This document shows, one piece after another, positions 1 through 7,807 of a DNA stretch of 16,920 bases. Origin of the DNA: an uncultured bacterium (lineage in GTDB: Bacteria; Bacillota_A; Clostridia; Lachnospirales; Lachnospiraceae); contig CAJMOO010000039.1 in NCBI GenBank assembly GCA_905215045.1, positions 1-16,920 of the forward strand. Reading direction: 5' to 3'. Position 1 is the first letter of the stretch, and each line of letters opens with the position of its first letter. The position numbers and the translations under genes were made by a program. Below the pieces are notes generated by a model. The model searched no databases. It saw only the letters and a program-made list of their open reading frames with translations, and had not been told where the DNA came from.

Positions 1-101
1 GCGTTTTGCAAAAAATCCGTCAATGGAATTCGTTTTTCGTACCTCTATCTTTTTTATGTTTTTATGAATACTCGATACATTTCCGTTATACAAATTAAAA
101 T

Positions 102-827
102 TTAATACCATCCCCCAGAGAATGTAATAACCTGTCCTGTCATATAAGCAGGGGACGTTGCCACATGATAAACCATCTGTGCCGCTTCTTTTGGACTGGC
201 AATATAGTCCGCAGGGATTTCTTCTTTGATCAAGGCAAGATCTTCTTCATCAAACTCCGCATTCATCTCCGTATCAATCATCCCAAAAGCGATCGCATTT
301 ACCTGAATATTGCTTGCAGCAACCTCTTTTGCCAGAGCCTTTGTAAAAGCATTGATACCACCTTTTGTTGTAGAATATAAAACCTCACAGGAAGCGCCGG
401 CATCTCCCCAGATGGAAGAAATATTGATGATCTTTCCCTCATGGTGATGAAGCATATGGGGAACGATATTTTTACAGGTTGTAAAAACAGAAGTTAAATT
501 TGTGTTGATCATCAGATTCCAATCATCTACCGTTGCATCTGTAAATAATCCCACCAGAGAGATTCCGGCATTATTTACAAGACAGTCGATCTTAGAAAAA
601 GTAAGGAGGGACTGTTTGATCATTTCGTCTACAAAAGAAGGATCACTGATATCTCCGCAAAAAGATAAGCAAGACACGTTCTCTTCAAGAATTTCATTTT
701 TTAGGGATTCTAGTTTTTCAGGATGGCGGAAGCCATGGATGATCACGTTCCATCCTTGTTGTGCAAAATATATGGCAGTTTCACGTCCGATTCCTCTGGA
801 ACTGCCAGTTATGAGTACTGTTTTCAT
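102..827 (-). CDS. SDR-family NAD(P)-dependent oxidoreductase (FabG-like; possible EF-P 5-aminopentanone reductase)
   Basis: Classical short-chain dehydrogenase/reductase of 241 residues, cytosolic. Visible motifs are the cofactor loop TGSSRGIG (residues 7-14), NNAG (85-88) and the catalytic set N110, S138, Y151 and K155 (YSTTK). The S-to-Y spacing of 13 and the C-terminal TGQVITFSGGWY are typical of FabG-type enzymes. The stretch around ISSIWGDAGASCEVLYSTTKGG resembles the clostridial YmfI-type enzymes annotated as elongation factor P 5-aminopentanone reductase, which finish a lysine modification on EF-P. That assignment is from remembered similarity; a general 3-oxoacyl-ACP reductase remains possible. 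The start was set at 827, not the longer in-frame ATG at 887, because a GAGG ribosome binding site lies 8 bases upstream and the protein then begins directly at the first Rossmann strand (MKTVLITG). It is divergent from the gene at 1016, and no EF-P gene is in the window. Confidence 0.9.
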   Translation of the reverse strand: MKTVLITGSSRGIGRETAIYFAQQGWNVIIHGFRHPEKLESLKNEILEENVSCLSFCGDISDPSFVDEMIKQSLLTFSKIDCLVNNAGISLVGLFTDATVDDWNLMINTNLTSVFTTCKNIVPHMLHHHEGKIINISSIWGDAGASCEVLYSTTKGGINAFTKALAKEVAASNIQVNAIAFGMIDTEMNAEFDEEDLALIKEEIPADYIASPKEAAQMVYHVATSPAYMTGQVITFSGGWY

Positions 828-935
828 AGAAAATACCTCGTAAATCTTATAAAATTTCTTAGCACTTGATATGATCAATCTGATCAACGATGAGAAATGT
901 TGCAGATTAAGAAAATATTAAGGCGATTATACAGA

Positions 936-941
936 ATTATA
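936..941 (-). promoter_or_regulatory. Possible extended -10 promoter for the SDR gene
   Basis: Read on the minus strand, this is TATAAT preceded by TG and one base (TGTTATAAT), an extended -10 pattern. It lies about 110 bases upstream of the chosen SDR start. No good -35 is present at 17 bases, and a second TATAAT lies slightly nearer the gene, so the exact start point is uncertain. It sits back to back with the plus-strand promoter at 955-983. Confidence 0.4.
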
Positions 942-954
942 ACATAGAGGATTG

Positions 955-983
955 TTGAAATAAATCGAATAATTTGTTATACT
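955..983 (+). promoter_or_regulatory. Sigma-A-type promoter for the LytR_C-domain gene
   Basis: TTGAAA (955-960) and TATACT (978-983) are separated by exactly 17 bases, close to the vegetative consensus. The start codon of the downstream gene is 32 bases beyond the -10. Confidence 0.8.
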
Positions 984-1015
984 AAACAAAGTTTATAAAC
1001 GGAAGGAGCAGGAAC

Positions 1016-2278
1016 ATGGCAGAGAAGAAGAAAAGTAAATTAGGTGCCAAAGCCATATTTGCCAGGATTCTTGCAGTGATACTGGTGACAGCCATCGGTG
1101 GAGTTGCAAGCTTTTTTGGATTTAAGACATATTTTTCAAATAAATTAAAGAAAGACAAGAAAGCAGAAATCGCAAAGCAGTTAAAAGAAGAAAGCAAAGA
1201 AAGAGTAGACGTTGGAATGATCCAGACAGGAAATTCCATTGTGATCCGAATATATCATAACAAGAATCAGGAGATGATTTTTGTACCACTTAGACAAGAT
1301 ATGAATCTTACATTGACGAAGAAGGGAAAACAGGCAGTCGAACAGACACTGGGAACTAGCGTTAGCAAAGCGACGGTTGCAGATGTGATCAAAGCAACAA
1401 GAAAGAATGGAAAGTTGTTAAGACAGCAGGTTGAGAAGACACTGGGAATTTCTATTAATTCCTATGAACTGATATCACATAAGAAGTTTGTGAAACTGAT
1501 GAATCAGGCAGGAGATGTCAAAATAGAATTTGATGAAGCAATGGCTTATACAGATTCTACAGATAAATATGTAACATTAAGTGCTGGGGAGAACAGCCTG
1601 AATGGAACAGCAATCTATTCATTATTAAGTGAGAGTGATATTTTTACAGATAAGAATAAGCAGGCAGAAATTACTGGAGAGATCTGCGTGGCAGTTGCAT
1701 CTGCATTGAATGATAAGACATTATCCGAATATCGTGAATATGCACAGAATTATTTTGATGCGGTGAAGACAGATGCTTCTTATGAAGAAGCAGCGACAAG
1801 TCTTGAGAGAATGCATGGAATTAAGGATAAGAACTTAAATTTCAAAGTGTTAGATGGAACAGAATCCAATGGAAAGTTTGAATTAGATACAGAAGAAGCC
1901 AAGAGAGTCTTTGATGAGATGTTATCAGAAGAAGGAGACTTAAGTTCGGCATTGAGCACAACAGAAGCAAAGTCAACAACAACCAAATCTGATAGTTCAG
2001 CATCTTCTTCAAAGAATATAACGATCGAGATTCAGAATTCAACAAGAATTTCAGGACTTGCAGGAAGATGGAAAGATAAACTGGCAAGTGACGGATACAG
2101 TGTAGGATCTGTAAGAACAAACAGACAGGGTGTTTTAACACATACAAAGATCATAGTAGAAAGTAAAGATTTAGGACAGGATCTGAAAAGTTATTTTAAG
2201 AATCCGGAATATGAAGTTGGAAGTGTTGACAGCGGTGCAAGAATTTGTATAATTGTTGGATCAGAAGACGAGATTTAA
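1016..2278 (+). CDS. Membrane-anchored LytR C-terminal-domain protein with degenerate LCP-like region
   Basis: A 420-residue envelope protein. A lysine-rich cytoplasmic tail is followed by one membrane segment (about residues 14-36), so the rest should be extracellular. The middle (about 65-250) looks like a worn LytR-CpsA-Psr domain: FVPLRQD sits where LCP enzymes have the PRD motif, and LSAGENSLNGTAIYSLLSES corresponds to their LxAGxQxLdGxxALxYxRxR segment. The arginines that bind the polyprenyl-phosphate substrate are missing there, and no GRxxRQQ motif follows. A Ser/Thr-rich linker (about 310-334) leads to a LytR_C-type domain (335-416, ITIEIQNST to ICIIVG). LCP enzymes attach polymers to peptidoglycan; this copy may bind rather than catalyse. 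The start is supported by AGGAG 8 bases upstream. It is monocistronic, between a promoter and a terminator. Confidence 0.8.
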   Translation: MAEKKKSKLGAKAIFARILAVILVTAIGGVASFFGFKTYFSNKLKKDKKAEIAKQLKEESKERVDVGMIQTGNSIVIRIYHNKNQEMIFVPLRQDMNLTLTKKGKQAVEQTLGTSVSKATVADVIKATRKNGKLLRQQVEKTLGISINSYELISHKKFVKLMNQAGDVKIEFDEAMAYTDSTDKYVTLSAGENSLNGTAIYSLLSESDIFTDKNKQAEITGEICVAVASALNDKTLSEYREYAQNYFDAVKTDASYEEAATSLERMHGIKDKNLNFKVLDGTESNGKFELDTEEAKRVFDEMLSEEGDLSSALSTTEAKSTTTKSDSSASSSKNITIEIQNSTRISGLAGRWKDKLASDGYSVGSVRTNRQGVLTHTKIIVESKDLGQDLKSYFKNPEYEVGSVDSGARICIIVGSEDEI

Positions 2279-2312
2279 AATACATTCATAAATATTATTA
2301 TAAAATATCACG

Positions 2313-2348
2313 AAAAACATCTCAGGAACGATTGAGATGTTTTTCTTT
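2313..2348 (+). terminator. Rho-independent terminator after the LytR_C-domain gene
   Basis: A perfect 12-bp stem (arms 2313-2324 and 2333-2344, AAAAACATCTCA and its complement) has an 8-base loop, and the right arm runs into a T-rich tail. Confidence 0.88.
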
Positions 2349-2485
2349 GTTATATGAAGGGGTTACGGCTAAAAAGAGATATTTATGGTCAATGAAATAA
2401 AGATTTTCTGCTGGATATTTGTATAAAATAGACAATGATATAAAAAAATCACTAAATTTTTCTTTTTTTTTTGTTTAAAATGCTG

Positions 2486-2491
2486 TATAGT
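2486..2491 (+). promoter_or_regulatory. Possible -10 element upstream of the cdaR-ftsEX operon
   Basis: TATAGT lies 42 bases before the regulator's start codon, after a long T-rich tract (2457-2475). The -35 is poor, so the position is tentative. The T tract may act as an UP-like or bent element. The rest of 2349-2533 shows no gene. Confidence 0.4.
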
Positions 2492-2533
2492 AAAAGAAAA
2501 GGTTGAACGGCAAATATGAAAGGTTGATAAAGG

Positions 2534-3619
2534 ATGATTTCAAATCAGATATTACAAGAGACAATTAATGGAATGAAGGAAGTAACCGGGATCGATCTGT
2601 GTATTTTAGATCTGTCAGGACGTATAGTTGTAACAACAATGGAGATAACCGATGCATTAGCACAACATGCGGAAGAATTTGCAGATTCTATGGCAGAGAG
2701 CCAGGTGATCGATGGTTTTCAATATTTTAAGATTTTTGATGATCAGAGACTGGAATATATACTTCTGGCTACTGGAATGAGCGAGAATGCATATACGGTC
2801 GGAAAGCTTGCAGTGATGCAGATACAGAATCTTTTGACTGCATATAAGGAGAGACTGGATAAAGAGAACTTTGTAAAGAACCTGTTGAGAGATAACTTAT
2901 TATTGGTTGACATTTATAACCGCTCAAAGAAGCTGCATATTGAAGTGGAACAGAGAAGAGTTGCATTTTTGATTCAGGCAGAATACGAGAAGGATCAGAA
3001 TCTGTTAGAAGCTACGAAAGAGGTTGAAAGCGGAGCAGATTCAGATTTTATTACGGCAGTGGACGAGAAGAGTATCGTTTATGTAACACCAGTGAATGGG
3101 AATGAAGGACAGGCACAGTTTATTCAGCATGCAAAAGAGATTAAAGAAGGGCTGAATGAATATGGGATCAAAGATGCCAAGATTGCGATCGGTAATGTTG
3201 CAGAGACGATCAAAGATGTATCAAGATCTTATAAAGAGGCACAGATCGCATTGGAAGTCAGCAAGATCTTCTATGAGGATGCGAGTGTGATCGCATATAA
3301 TCAGTTAGGAATTGGACGACTGATCTATCAACTTCCACTTCCATTATGTAAGATGTTTATCCGTGAAGTGTTTGGAGATTATTCTCCAGACTCCATTGAT
3401 GAAGAAACACTGGCAACGATTGATAAATTCTTTGAGAATAATCTGAATGTGTCAGAAACATCCAGACAGTTGTTTATTCATAGAAATACACTCGTATACC
3501 GTCTGGATAAGATTCAGAAGAATACGAATCTGGATCTGAGGAATTTTGAAGATGCAATCGCATTTAAAATTGCACTGATGGTAGTAAAATATATGAAACA
3601 TATGGATACAATGGACTAG
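2534..3619 (+). CDS. CdaR/PucR-family transcriptional regulator (sugar diacid regulator type)
   Basis: A 361-residue protein built like CdaR. The N-terminal sensor segment (about 1-125, beginning ILQETINGMKEVTGIDLCILD) matches the putative sugar-diacid recognition domain. A GGDEF-like CdaR middle domain follows (about 135-270). The C-terminal PucR-type helix-turn-helix (about 290-350) includes NLNVSETSRQLFIHRNTLVYRLDKI, where the second helix is the expected DNA-recognition helix. Known CdaR proteins respond to glucarate or glycerate, but no diacid-use genes are near. The gene is first in a tight operon, with its stop 3 bases before ftsE, so it may control wall-remodelling genes or simply share their transcript. 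A weak GATAAAGG ribosome binding site precedes the ATG. The effector cannot be told from the sequence. Confidence 0.85.
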   Translation: MISNQILQETINGMKEVTGIDLCILDLSGRIVVTTMEITDALAQHAEEFADSMAESQVIDGFQYFKIFDDQRLEYILLATGMSENAYTVGKLAVMQIQNLLTAYKERLDKENFVKNLLRDNLLLVDIYNRSKKLHIEVEQRRVAFLIQAEYEKDQNLLEATKEVESGADSDFITAVDEKSIVYVTPVNGNEGQAQFIQHAKEIKEGLNEYGIKDAKIAIGNVAETIKDVSRSYKEAQIALEVSKIFYEDASVIAYNQLGIGRLIYQLPLPLCKMFIREVFGDYSPDSIDEETLATIDKFFENNLNVSETSRQLFIHRNTLVYRLDKIQKNTNLDLRNFEDAIAFKIALMVVKYMKHMDTMD

Positions 3620-3622
3620 AAT

Positions 3623-4306
3623 ATGATGATCACATTAAAAAATGTAACGAAAGAATATAATAAAGGGAATATAGGACTTGAGGATGTCTCATTAGACATT
3701 GCGAAAGGCGAATTTGTTTTCATCGTAGGTAAGAGCGGATCAGGGAAGACAACCCTGATGAAGCTTTTACAGAAAGAACTTGATGTGACAAGTGGACAGA
3801 TCATAGTAAACGGTCAGGATTATAAGAAACTGACACAGAGGAATCTGCCGAAGTTCCGCAGGCAGATGGGAATGGTATTTCAGGATTTCCGTCTGCTGAA
3901 AGACCGGACGATCTTTGAGAATGTAGCATTCGCACAGCAAGTTGTGGAAGTACCACACCGATATATTAAGCGTCAGGTTGAGAATATGCTTGAGATGGTG
4001 GGGCTGAAAGACCGAATGAATGCTTTTCCGAATGAATTGTCAGGAGGAGAACAGCAGAGAGTGGCCATCGCAAGAGCTTTGGTAAACCACCCAGTATTAT
4101 TGCTGGCTGATGAGCCAACTGGGAATCTGGACCCTGTGACAGCCAAAGGGATCATGGAGCTTCTCTCAGAGATCAATAAGAGTGGGACAACAGTTTTAGT
4201 TGTTACGCACAACAAAGAGTTGGTCAATGAGATGGGCAAACGAGTGATCTTGATCGAAGATGGACATATAGAACAGGATGAGATAAGGGGGTCCTATGAT
4301 ATTTAG
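3623..4306 (+). CDS. ftsE: Cell division ATP-binding protein FtsE
   Basis: ABC-type ATPase of 227 residues, the usual FtsE length. Walker A GKSGSGKT is at 36-43, the Q-loop at VFQDFR (85-90), the signature LSGGEQQR at 139-146, Walker B with VLLLADEP at 158-165, and the H-loop histidine at 196. FtsE pairs with FtsX at the division or elongation site, and its ATP cycle is transmitted through FtsX to wall hydrolases outside. There is no clear Shine-Dalgarno before either of the two adjacent ATGs (3623, 3626), and the upstream stop is only 3 bases away, so translation is probably coupled to the regulator gene. The 3' end overlaps ftsX by 11 bases. Confidence 0.97.
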   Translation: MMITLKNVTKEYNKGNIGLEDVSLDIAKGEFVFIVGKSGSGKTTLMKLLQKELDVTSGQIIVNGQDYKKLTQRNLPKFRRQMGMVFQDFRLLKDRTIFENVAFAQQVVEVPHRYIKRQVENMLEMVGLKDRMNAFPNELSGGEQQRVAIARALVNHPVLLLADEPTGNLDPVTAKGIMELLSEINKSGTTVLVVTHNKELVNEMGKRVILIEDGHIEQDEIRGSYDI

Positions 4307-5204
4307 AAGATTTTTGTATGGAATCAAAGAGGGCACAAGGAATATTTTCAGGAATAAGATGTTTTCATTAGCATCACTGGGAACGATCATTGCTTGTGTC
4401 TTTTTGTTAGGAACATTTTTATCTGTAGCATTGAATGTAAGGTCAACGATGCAGCAGATGGAACAGTCTGTAGGAATTTCTGTTTTTTTTGAACCAGGTA
4501 TCTCTGCAGAAAGAAAAGATCAGATTGGGGAGGAAATAAAGAAAAAAGAAGATATTGCCACGATGCGGTATGTATCTGCTGAAGAAGCATGGGAAAGCTA
4601 TAAGAAGGATGTATTTCAAGGAAATGAAGAGCTTCTTGAAGGATTCGAAGGGAACAATCCGCTAAAAGAATCAGATTCCTATGAGATCACATTAAAAGAA
4701 GTAAAATCATACAAACAGGTAGTATCGCATTTAGAGACGATTGATGGTGTCAGGAAAGTCCGTTATTCTGAAGGAGCGGCGGAAGGAATGATGAAGATCA
4801 ATACTATGGGAACGTATCTTGCTGGTGGGATCATTCTGATCTTAATGGCAGTTTCTATTTTCCTCGTGAGCAATACAGTGTCTATTGGAGTTGCAGTCAG
4901 AGAAGAGGAAATTTCAATTATGAAGCTGATCGGTGCGGCGAATGGATTTATTAAAGCACCATTTCAGGCAGAAGGAATGATCATAGGAATTTTGGGATCA
5001 TTGATTCCAACAGCGATTATTTTTGCAGGATATGAAGGGATCATCAACTGGATGAATGATAAGTTTCATGTTGTTACAGTCTTTATGAAATTTGTACCAA
5101 TCCAGCAGATTATGTTATACTTACTTCCGTTAGCATTGTTGGTAGGAATCGTGATCGGATTGCTTGGAAGTTCTATTACGATCCGCAAGTATTTAAAAGT
5201 CTAG
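4296..5204 (+). CDS. ftsX: Cell division protein FtsX (permease-like)
   Basis: A 302-residue membrane protein with the standard FtsX topology: cytoplasmic amphipathic N-terminus (RRFLYGIKEGTRNIFRNK), membrane segment at about 24-46, a large extracellular loop (about 47-168), then three membrane segments (about 172-194, 222-245 and 270-295) ending in a short cytoplasmic tail. The extracellular loop is where FtsX proteins contact their coiled-coil hydrolase or activator partner. The gene begins inside the end of ftsE (11-base overlap) behind AAGGGGG, and is followed after 12 bases by such a partner candidate. It is not a transporter in the usual sense; it passes the ATPase signal across the membrane. 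Confidence 0.96.
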   Translation: MIFRRFLYGIKEGTRNIFRNKMFSLASLGTIIACVFLLGTFLSVALNVRSTMQQMEQSVGISVFFEPGISAERKDQIGEEIKKKEDIATMRYVSAEEAWESYKKDVFQGNEELLEGFEGNNPLKESDSYEITLKEVKSYKQVVSHLETIDGVRKVRYSEGAAEGMMKINTMGTYLAGGIILILMAVSIFLVSNTVSIGVAVREEEISIMKLIGAANGFIKAPFQAEGMIIGILGSLIPTAIIFAGYEGIINWMNDKFHVVTVFMKFVPIQQIMLYLLPLALLVGIVIGLLGSSITIRKYLKV

Positions 5205-5216
5205 GAAGGGGAACTC

Positions 5217-6446
5217 ATGAAAAGAAGATATCAGGCGGGGATCATTATGATGTTAATATCAGCCATGATCGCTTCGAATCTGCCTATGACGACAGTGTTT
5301 GCTGCAGCCAAAAAACAACAGGTAAAGCAGGAAACAAAGAAATTAGAAGAACAAAGCCGCAAGATGCAGCAGGAGATCAAAGATCTTGATGAGAAAATGA
5401 TAAAGAGCAATGATGCGTATGAGGCCTGTCAAGAGAAGCTTATTTCTGTACAGAAACAGTTAAAGAAGACACAACAGGAATTAAAAGAGGCAAAGACATC
5501 CAAAGAAGATCAGTCAAGGATCATGAGTAAGCGCATTAAGTTTCTATATGAAAATGGAAATATGGCATATATGGAAGTCATTTTTGAAGCAAATAATTTT
5601 CAGGAGTTCTTAAAAAGAGCTGATTATGTTTCAAAGATCTCCAAATATGACAGTAACATGTTTCTGCAATTACAGACAACGGAAGATAAGATCCGAATGG
5701 CAACGAAGAGTCTGAAACAGGATTATCAAAATACAAAGACTTTGACTGCTAAGGCAGAGACAGAAAAAGAAAAACTGGATCAGGCAGCTGCGAAGAAGAA
5801 ATCTAAGTTAGCTTCTTACCAGAAACAGTTAGCATCTGATAAAGAGTTACTGGCATGGTTTGAGGCAGAGGAAAAACAACAAGAAGAGATGGATCTTGCA
5901 TCGGCGAAGGACGGTAATGCAGACAATACGACATCGAAAGCACAGTCAGAAAAGAATATGACAGGAAGTACGGCATCAAAGAATACAACATCAAAGGCTA
6001 CGACCGAAAGCAAGAAAGAAAATACAACGACATCGTCACCATCAACAACAGTTTCGTCAGGAAATCTCATCTGGCCGGTACCGTCTTGCCATAGTATTTC
6101 ATCGGGGTATGGCTATCGAATTCATCCAGTTACAGGAGTCAGGAAACTGCATGCTGGAATTGATATTCCATGTTCAACTGGAACAACGATCGTAGCAGCA
6201 GCTTCTGGTACAGTAGTGGATGCTGGATATAATGCATACAATGGCAATTATTTAAAGATCAGCCATGGAAATGGATTGGAAACGATGTATCTGCATTGCT
6301 CCAAACTTCTAGTATCCTCAGGGGCAAGAGTGTCAGGAGGACAGACGATAGCAAAATCCGGAGCAACTGGTATGGTATCTGGTGCACATCTGCATTTTGT
6401 TGTGAAAAAGAATGGAAATTATGTAAATCCTCAAAATTACTTATAA
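5217..6446 (+). CDS. Secreted coiled-coil murein hydrolase, M23 (LytM/PcsB/EnvC-like), probable FtsEX partner
   Basis: A 409-residue exported protein. The signal peptide (about 1-30) has a basic start and a likely cleavage after VFAA. A long coiled coil (about 31-225, repeated K/Q/E heptad-like stretches) is followed by a Thr/Ser-rich linker (about 230-283) and a complete M23 (lysostaphin-type) peptidase domain (about 290-409). Zinc and catalytic positions are present: H312 and D316 (HAGID), H360 (MYLH), H391 and H393 (HLH). It should therefore be an active endopeptidase on peptidoglycan peptides, unlike EnvC, whose LytM domain is degenerate. A coiled coil plus hydrolase encoded right after ftsX is the arrangement of PcsB, CwlO and EnvC systems, in which FtsX binds the coiled coil and releases its activity. 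A strong GGAAGGGG site precedes the start. Confidence 0.92.
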   Translation: MKRRYQAGIIMMLISAMIASNLPMTTVFAAAKKQQVKQETKKLEEQSRKMQQEIKDLDEKMIKSNDAYEACQEKLISVQKQLKKTQQELKEAKTSKEDQSRIMSKRIKFLYENGNMAYMEVIFEANNFQEFLKRADYVSKISKYDSNMFLQLQTTEDKIRMATKSLKQDYQNTKTLTAKAETEKEKLDQAAAKKKSKLASYQKQLASDKELLAWFEAEEKQQEEMDLASAKDGNADNTTSKAQSEKNMTGSTASKNTTSKATTESKKENTTTSSPSTTVSSGNLIWPVPSCHSISSGYGYRIHPVTGVRKLHAGIDIPCSTGTTIVAAASGTVVDAGYNAYNGNYLKISHGNGLETMYLHCSKLLVSSGARVSGGQTIAKSGATGMVSGAHLHFVVKKNGNYVNPQNYL

Positions 6447-6478
6447 CGTCATTACATAAATAGAAAGGAACTAATTTC

Positions 6479-7618
6479 ATGAAGAAGTTTTCAAAAATAC
6501 TCGTAGGACTACTTGTTGTCGTATGTATTGTGGAAGGATTTTTTCTTTATCGTGCCTATGCGATCCCAAGTACGACCTTACAGACAGCAAGAAAGATTAA
6601 TCGGATAGAACAGATCATTGATAAATATTATAAAGGTTCTGTTAAGAAGAGTGAGTTGGAAGATTGTACCTACAAAGGTTTAGTTGCAGGACTGGGAGAT
6701 GTCTATTCCACGTATTATTCAGAGGATGATTTTAAGGAATTAGAACAATCTACAAGTGGTGTTTATTATGGAGTTGGAATATATCTTACACAGGATATAA
6801 AGACAGGGATCATAACAGTTGTGAAACCAGTGAAAGGAAGCCCGGCAGACGGAAGTGGACTGAAAAAAGGGGATATTTTAACAAAAGTAGGAAACTATAA
6901 ATTAAAAACATCGGATGCATTAGATGATATTGTTAAGAAGATCAAAGGTGCAGAAGGAACGAAAGTTAAATTAACATTTACAAGAAACCAGACATCGAAG
7001 ACTTATACATTTACAAGACAATCGATTGAGAATCCAACAGTTGAAACAAAGATGTTACAAGATAAAGTCGGATATCTTCAGATTACCGAATTTGATGAAG
7101 TAACAGTCAGCCAGTTCCGAAGTGGACTGAAAAGTCTTAAGAAACAAGGTGCAAAGAAATTGATCATAGATCTTAGGGATAATCCTGGTGGTTTGCTGAC
7201 AAGTGTAGTGGATATTGCAGGACAGATTCTTCCAAAAGGAACGATTGTTTATACGGAAGATAAGAATGGTAATAAGAAATATTACAAAGACACAAAGAAT
7301 GAACAGCTTGATATGCCGCTATGTGTATTAGTTAATGGTAACAGTGCGAGTGCAGCAGAAATCCTTTCTGGTGCGATCAAAGACGACAAAACAGGAACGC
7401 TGGTTGGAGAGACGACATTTGGAAAAGGGATCGTACAGGGGTTCTTTGAAGTTGGTGATGGATCTTATGTGAAACTGACTTATTCATCTTATTACACACC
7501 AGCAGGACATAACATTCATAAAAAAGGAATCAAGCCAGATATCGAAGTAAAAGATAACACGAAGACAAAATCTGACGAACAATTAAACAAGGCGCTTTCT
7601 ATCTTACAGAAGAAATAA
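6479..7618 (+). CDS. S41-family C-terminal processing protease with PDZ domain (CtpA/CtpB-like)
   Basis: A 379-residue serine protease with an N-terminal membrane anchor or signal (about 6-28), so it acts outside the membrane. A PDZ domain lies at about 93-172 (YYGVGIYL through the SPADGSGLKKGD segment). The tail-specific protease core follows, with Ser291 in NGNSASAAEI, Lys316 in TFGKG and Gln320 forming the expected Ser-Lys-Gln set; the S-to-K distance of 25 matches CtpB. Relatives trim C-termini of exported proteins or signalling partners, and in wall operons can degrade or process hydrolases. It is the last gene of the ftsEX unit, 32 bases after the M23 gene behind AAAGGA, and closed by a terminator, which suggests a role in turnover of the preceding hydrolase. 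That role is inferred. Confidence 0.93.
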   Translation: MKKFSKILVGLLVVVCIVEGFFLYRAYAIPSTTLQTARKINRIEQIIDKYYKGSVKKSELEDCTYKGLVAGLGDVYSTYYSEDDFKELEQSTSGVYYGVGIYLTQDIKTGIITVVKPVKGSPADGSGLKKGDILTKVGNYKLKTSDALDDIVKKIKGAEGTKVKLTFTRNQTSKTYTFTRQSIENPTVETKMLQDKVGYLQITEFDEVTVSQFRSGLKSLKKQGAKKLIIDLRDNPGGLLTSVVDIAGQILPKGTIVYTEDKNGNKKYYKDTKNEQLDMPLCVLVNGNSASAAEILSGAIKDDKTGTLVGETTFGKGIVQGFFEVGDGSYVKLTYSSYYTPAGHNIHKKGIKPDIEVKDNTKTKSDEQLNKALSILQKK

Positions 7619-7644
7619 GAATTGTAAAGATAGATATAAAAAAG

Positions 7645-7684
7645 AAAGTATAGAACATATTACCAAAAGTTCTATACTTTTTTT
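7645..7684 (+). terminator. Rho-independent terminator closing the cdaR-ftsEX-M23-ctp operon
   Basis: A perfect 12-bp stem (AAAGTATAGAAC at 7645-7656 with its complement at 7669-7680) has a 12-base loop and is followed directly by TTTT. A-rich sequence before the stem could pair with the T-tail, so it may work on both strands. Confidence 0.9.
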
Positions 7685-7713
7685 GTGCAAATTTACGGAT
7701 TATGCATTAAATC

Positions 7714-7742
7714 TTGAAATAGCAGAAAATAATATCTATAAT
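7714..7742 (+). promoter_or_regulatory. Strong sigma-A-type promoter for the NifS-like/VOC operon
   Basis: TTGAAA (7714-7719) and a perfect TATAAT (7737-7742) are 17 bases apart. The next start codon is 65 bases downstream, so this promoter should drive the two-gene unit independently of the ftsEX operon. Confidence 0.85.
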
Positions 7743-7807
7743 AAAGATAAAATCTGTTTATTAAAGATTATAATATCCGAAACAGAAATAAAAGGAGGAA
7801 AACAAAG

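Noticed and set aside
1..101. Possible terminator for the minus-strand SDR gene
   Set aside because: The stretch is A/T-rich but shows no convincing stem followed by a T-run on the minus strand; nothing else is seen there.
165..843. Plus-strand frames opposite the SDR gene
   Set aside because: The minus-strand protein has all SDR motifs; the opposite frames are shadows without domains.
828..887. Upstream in-frame start that would add 20 residues to the SDR protein
   Set aside because: The extra residues precede the Rossmann strand and match nothing in the family, whereas the ATG at 827 has a GAGG site at good spacing.
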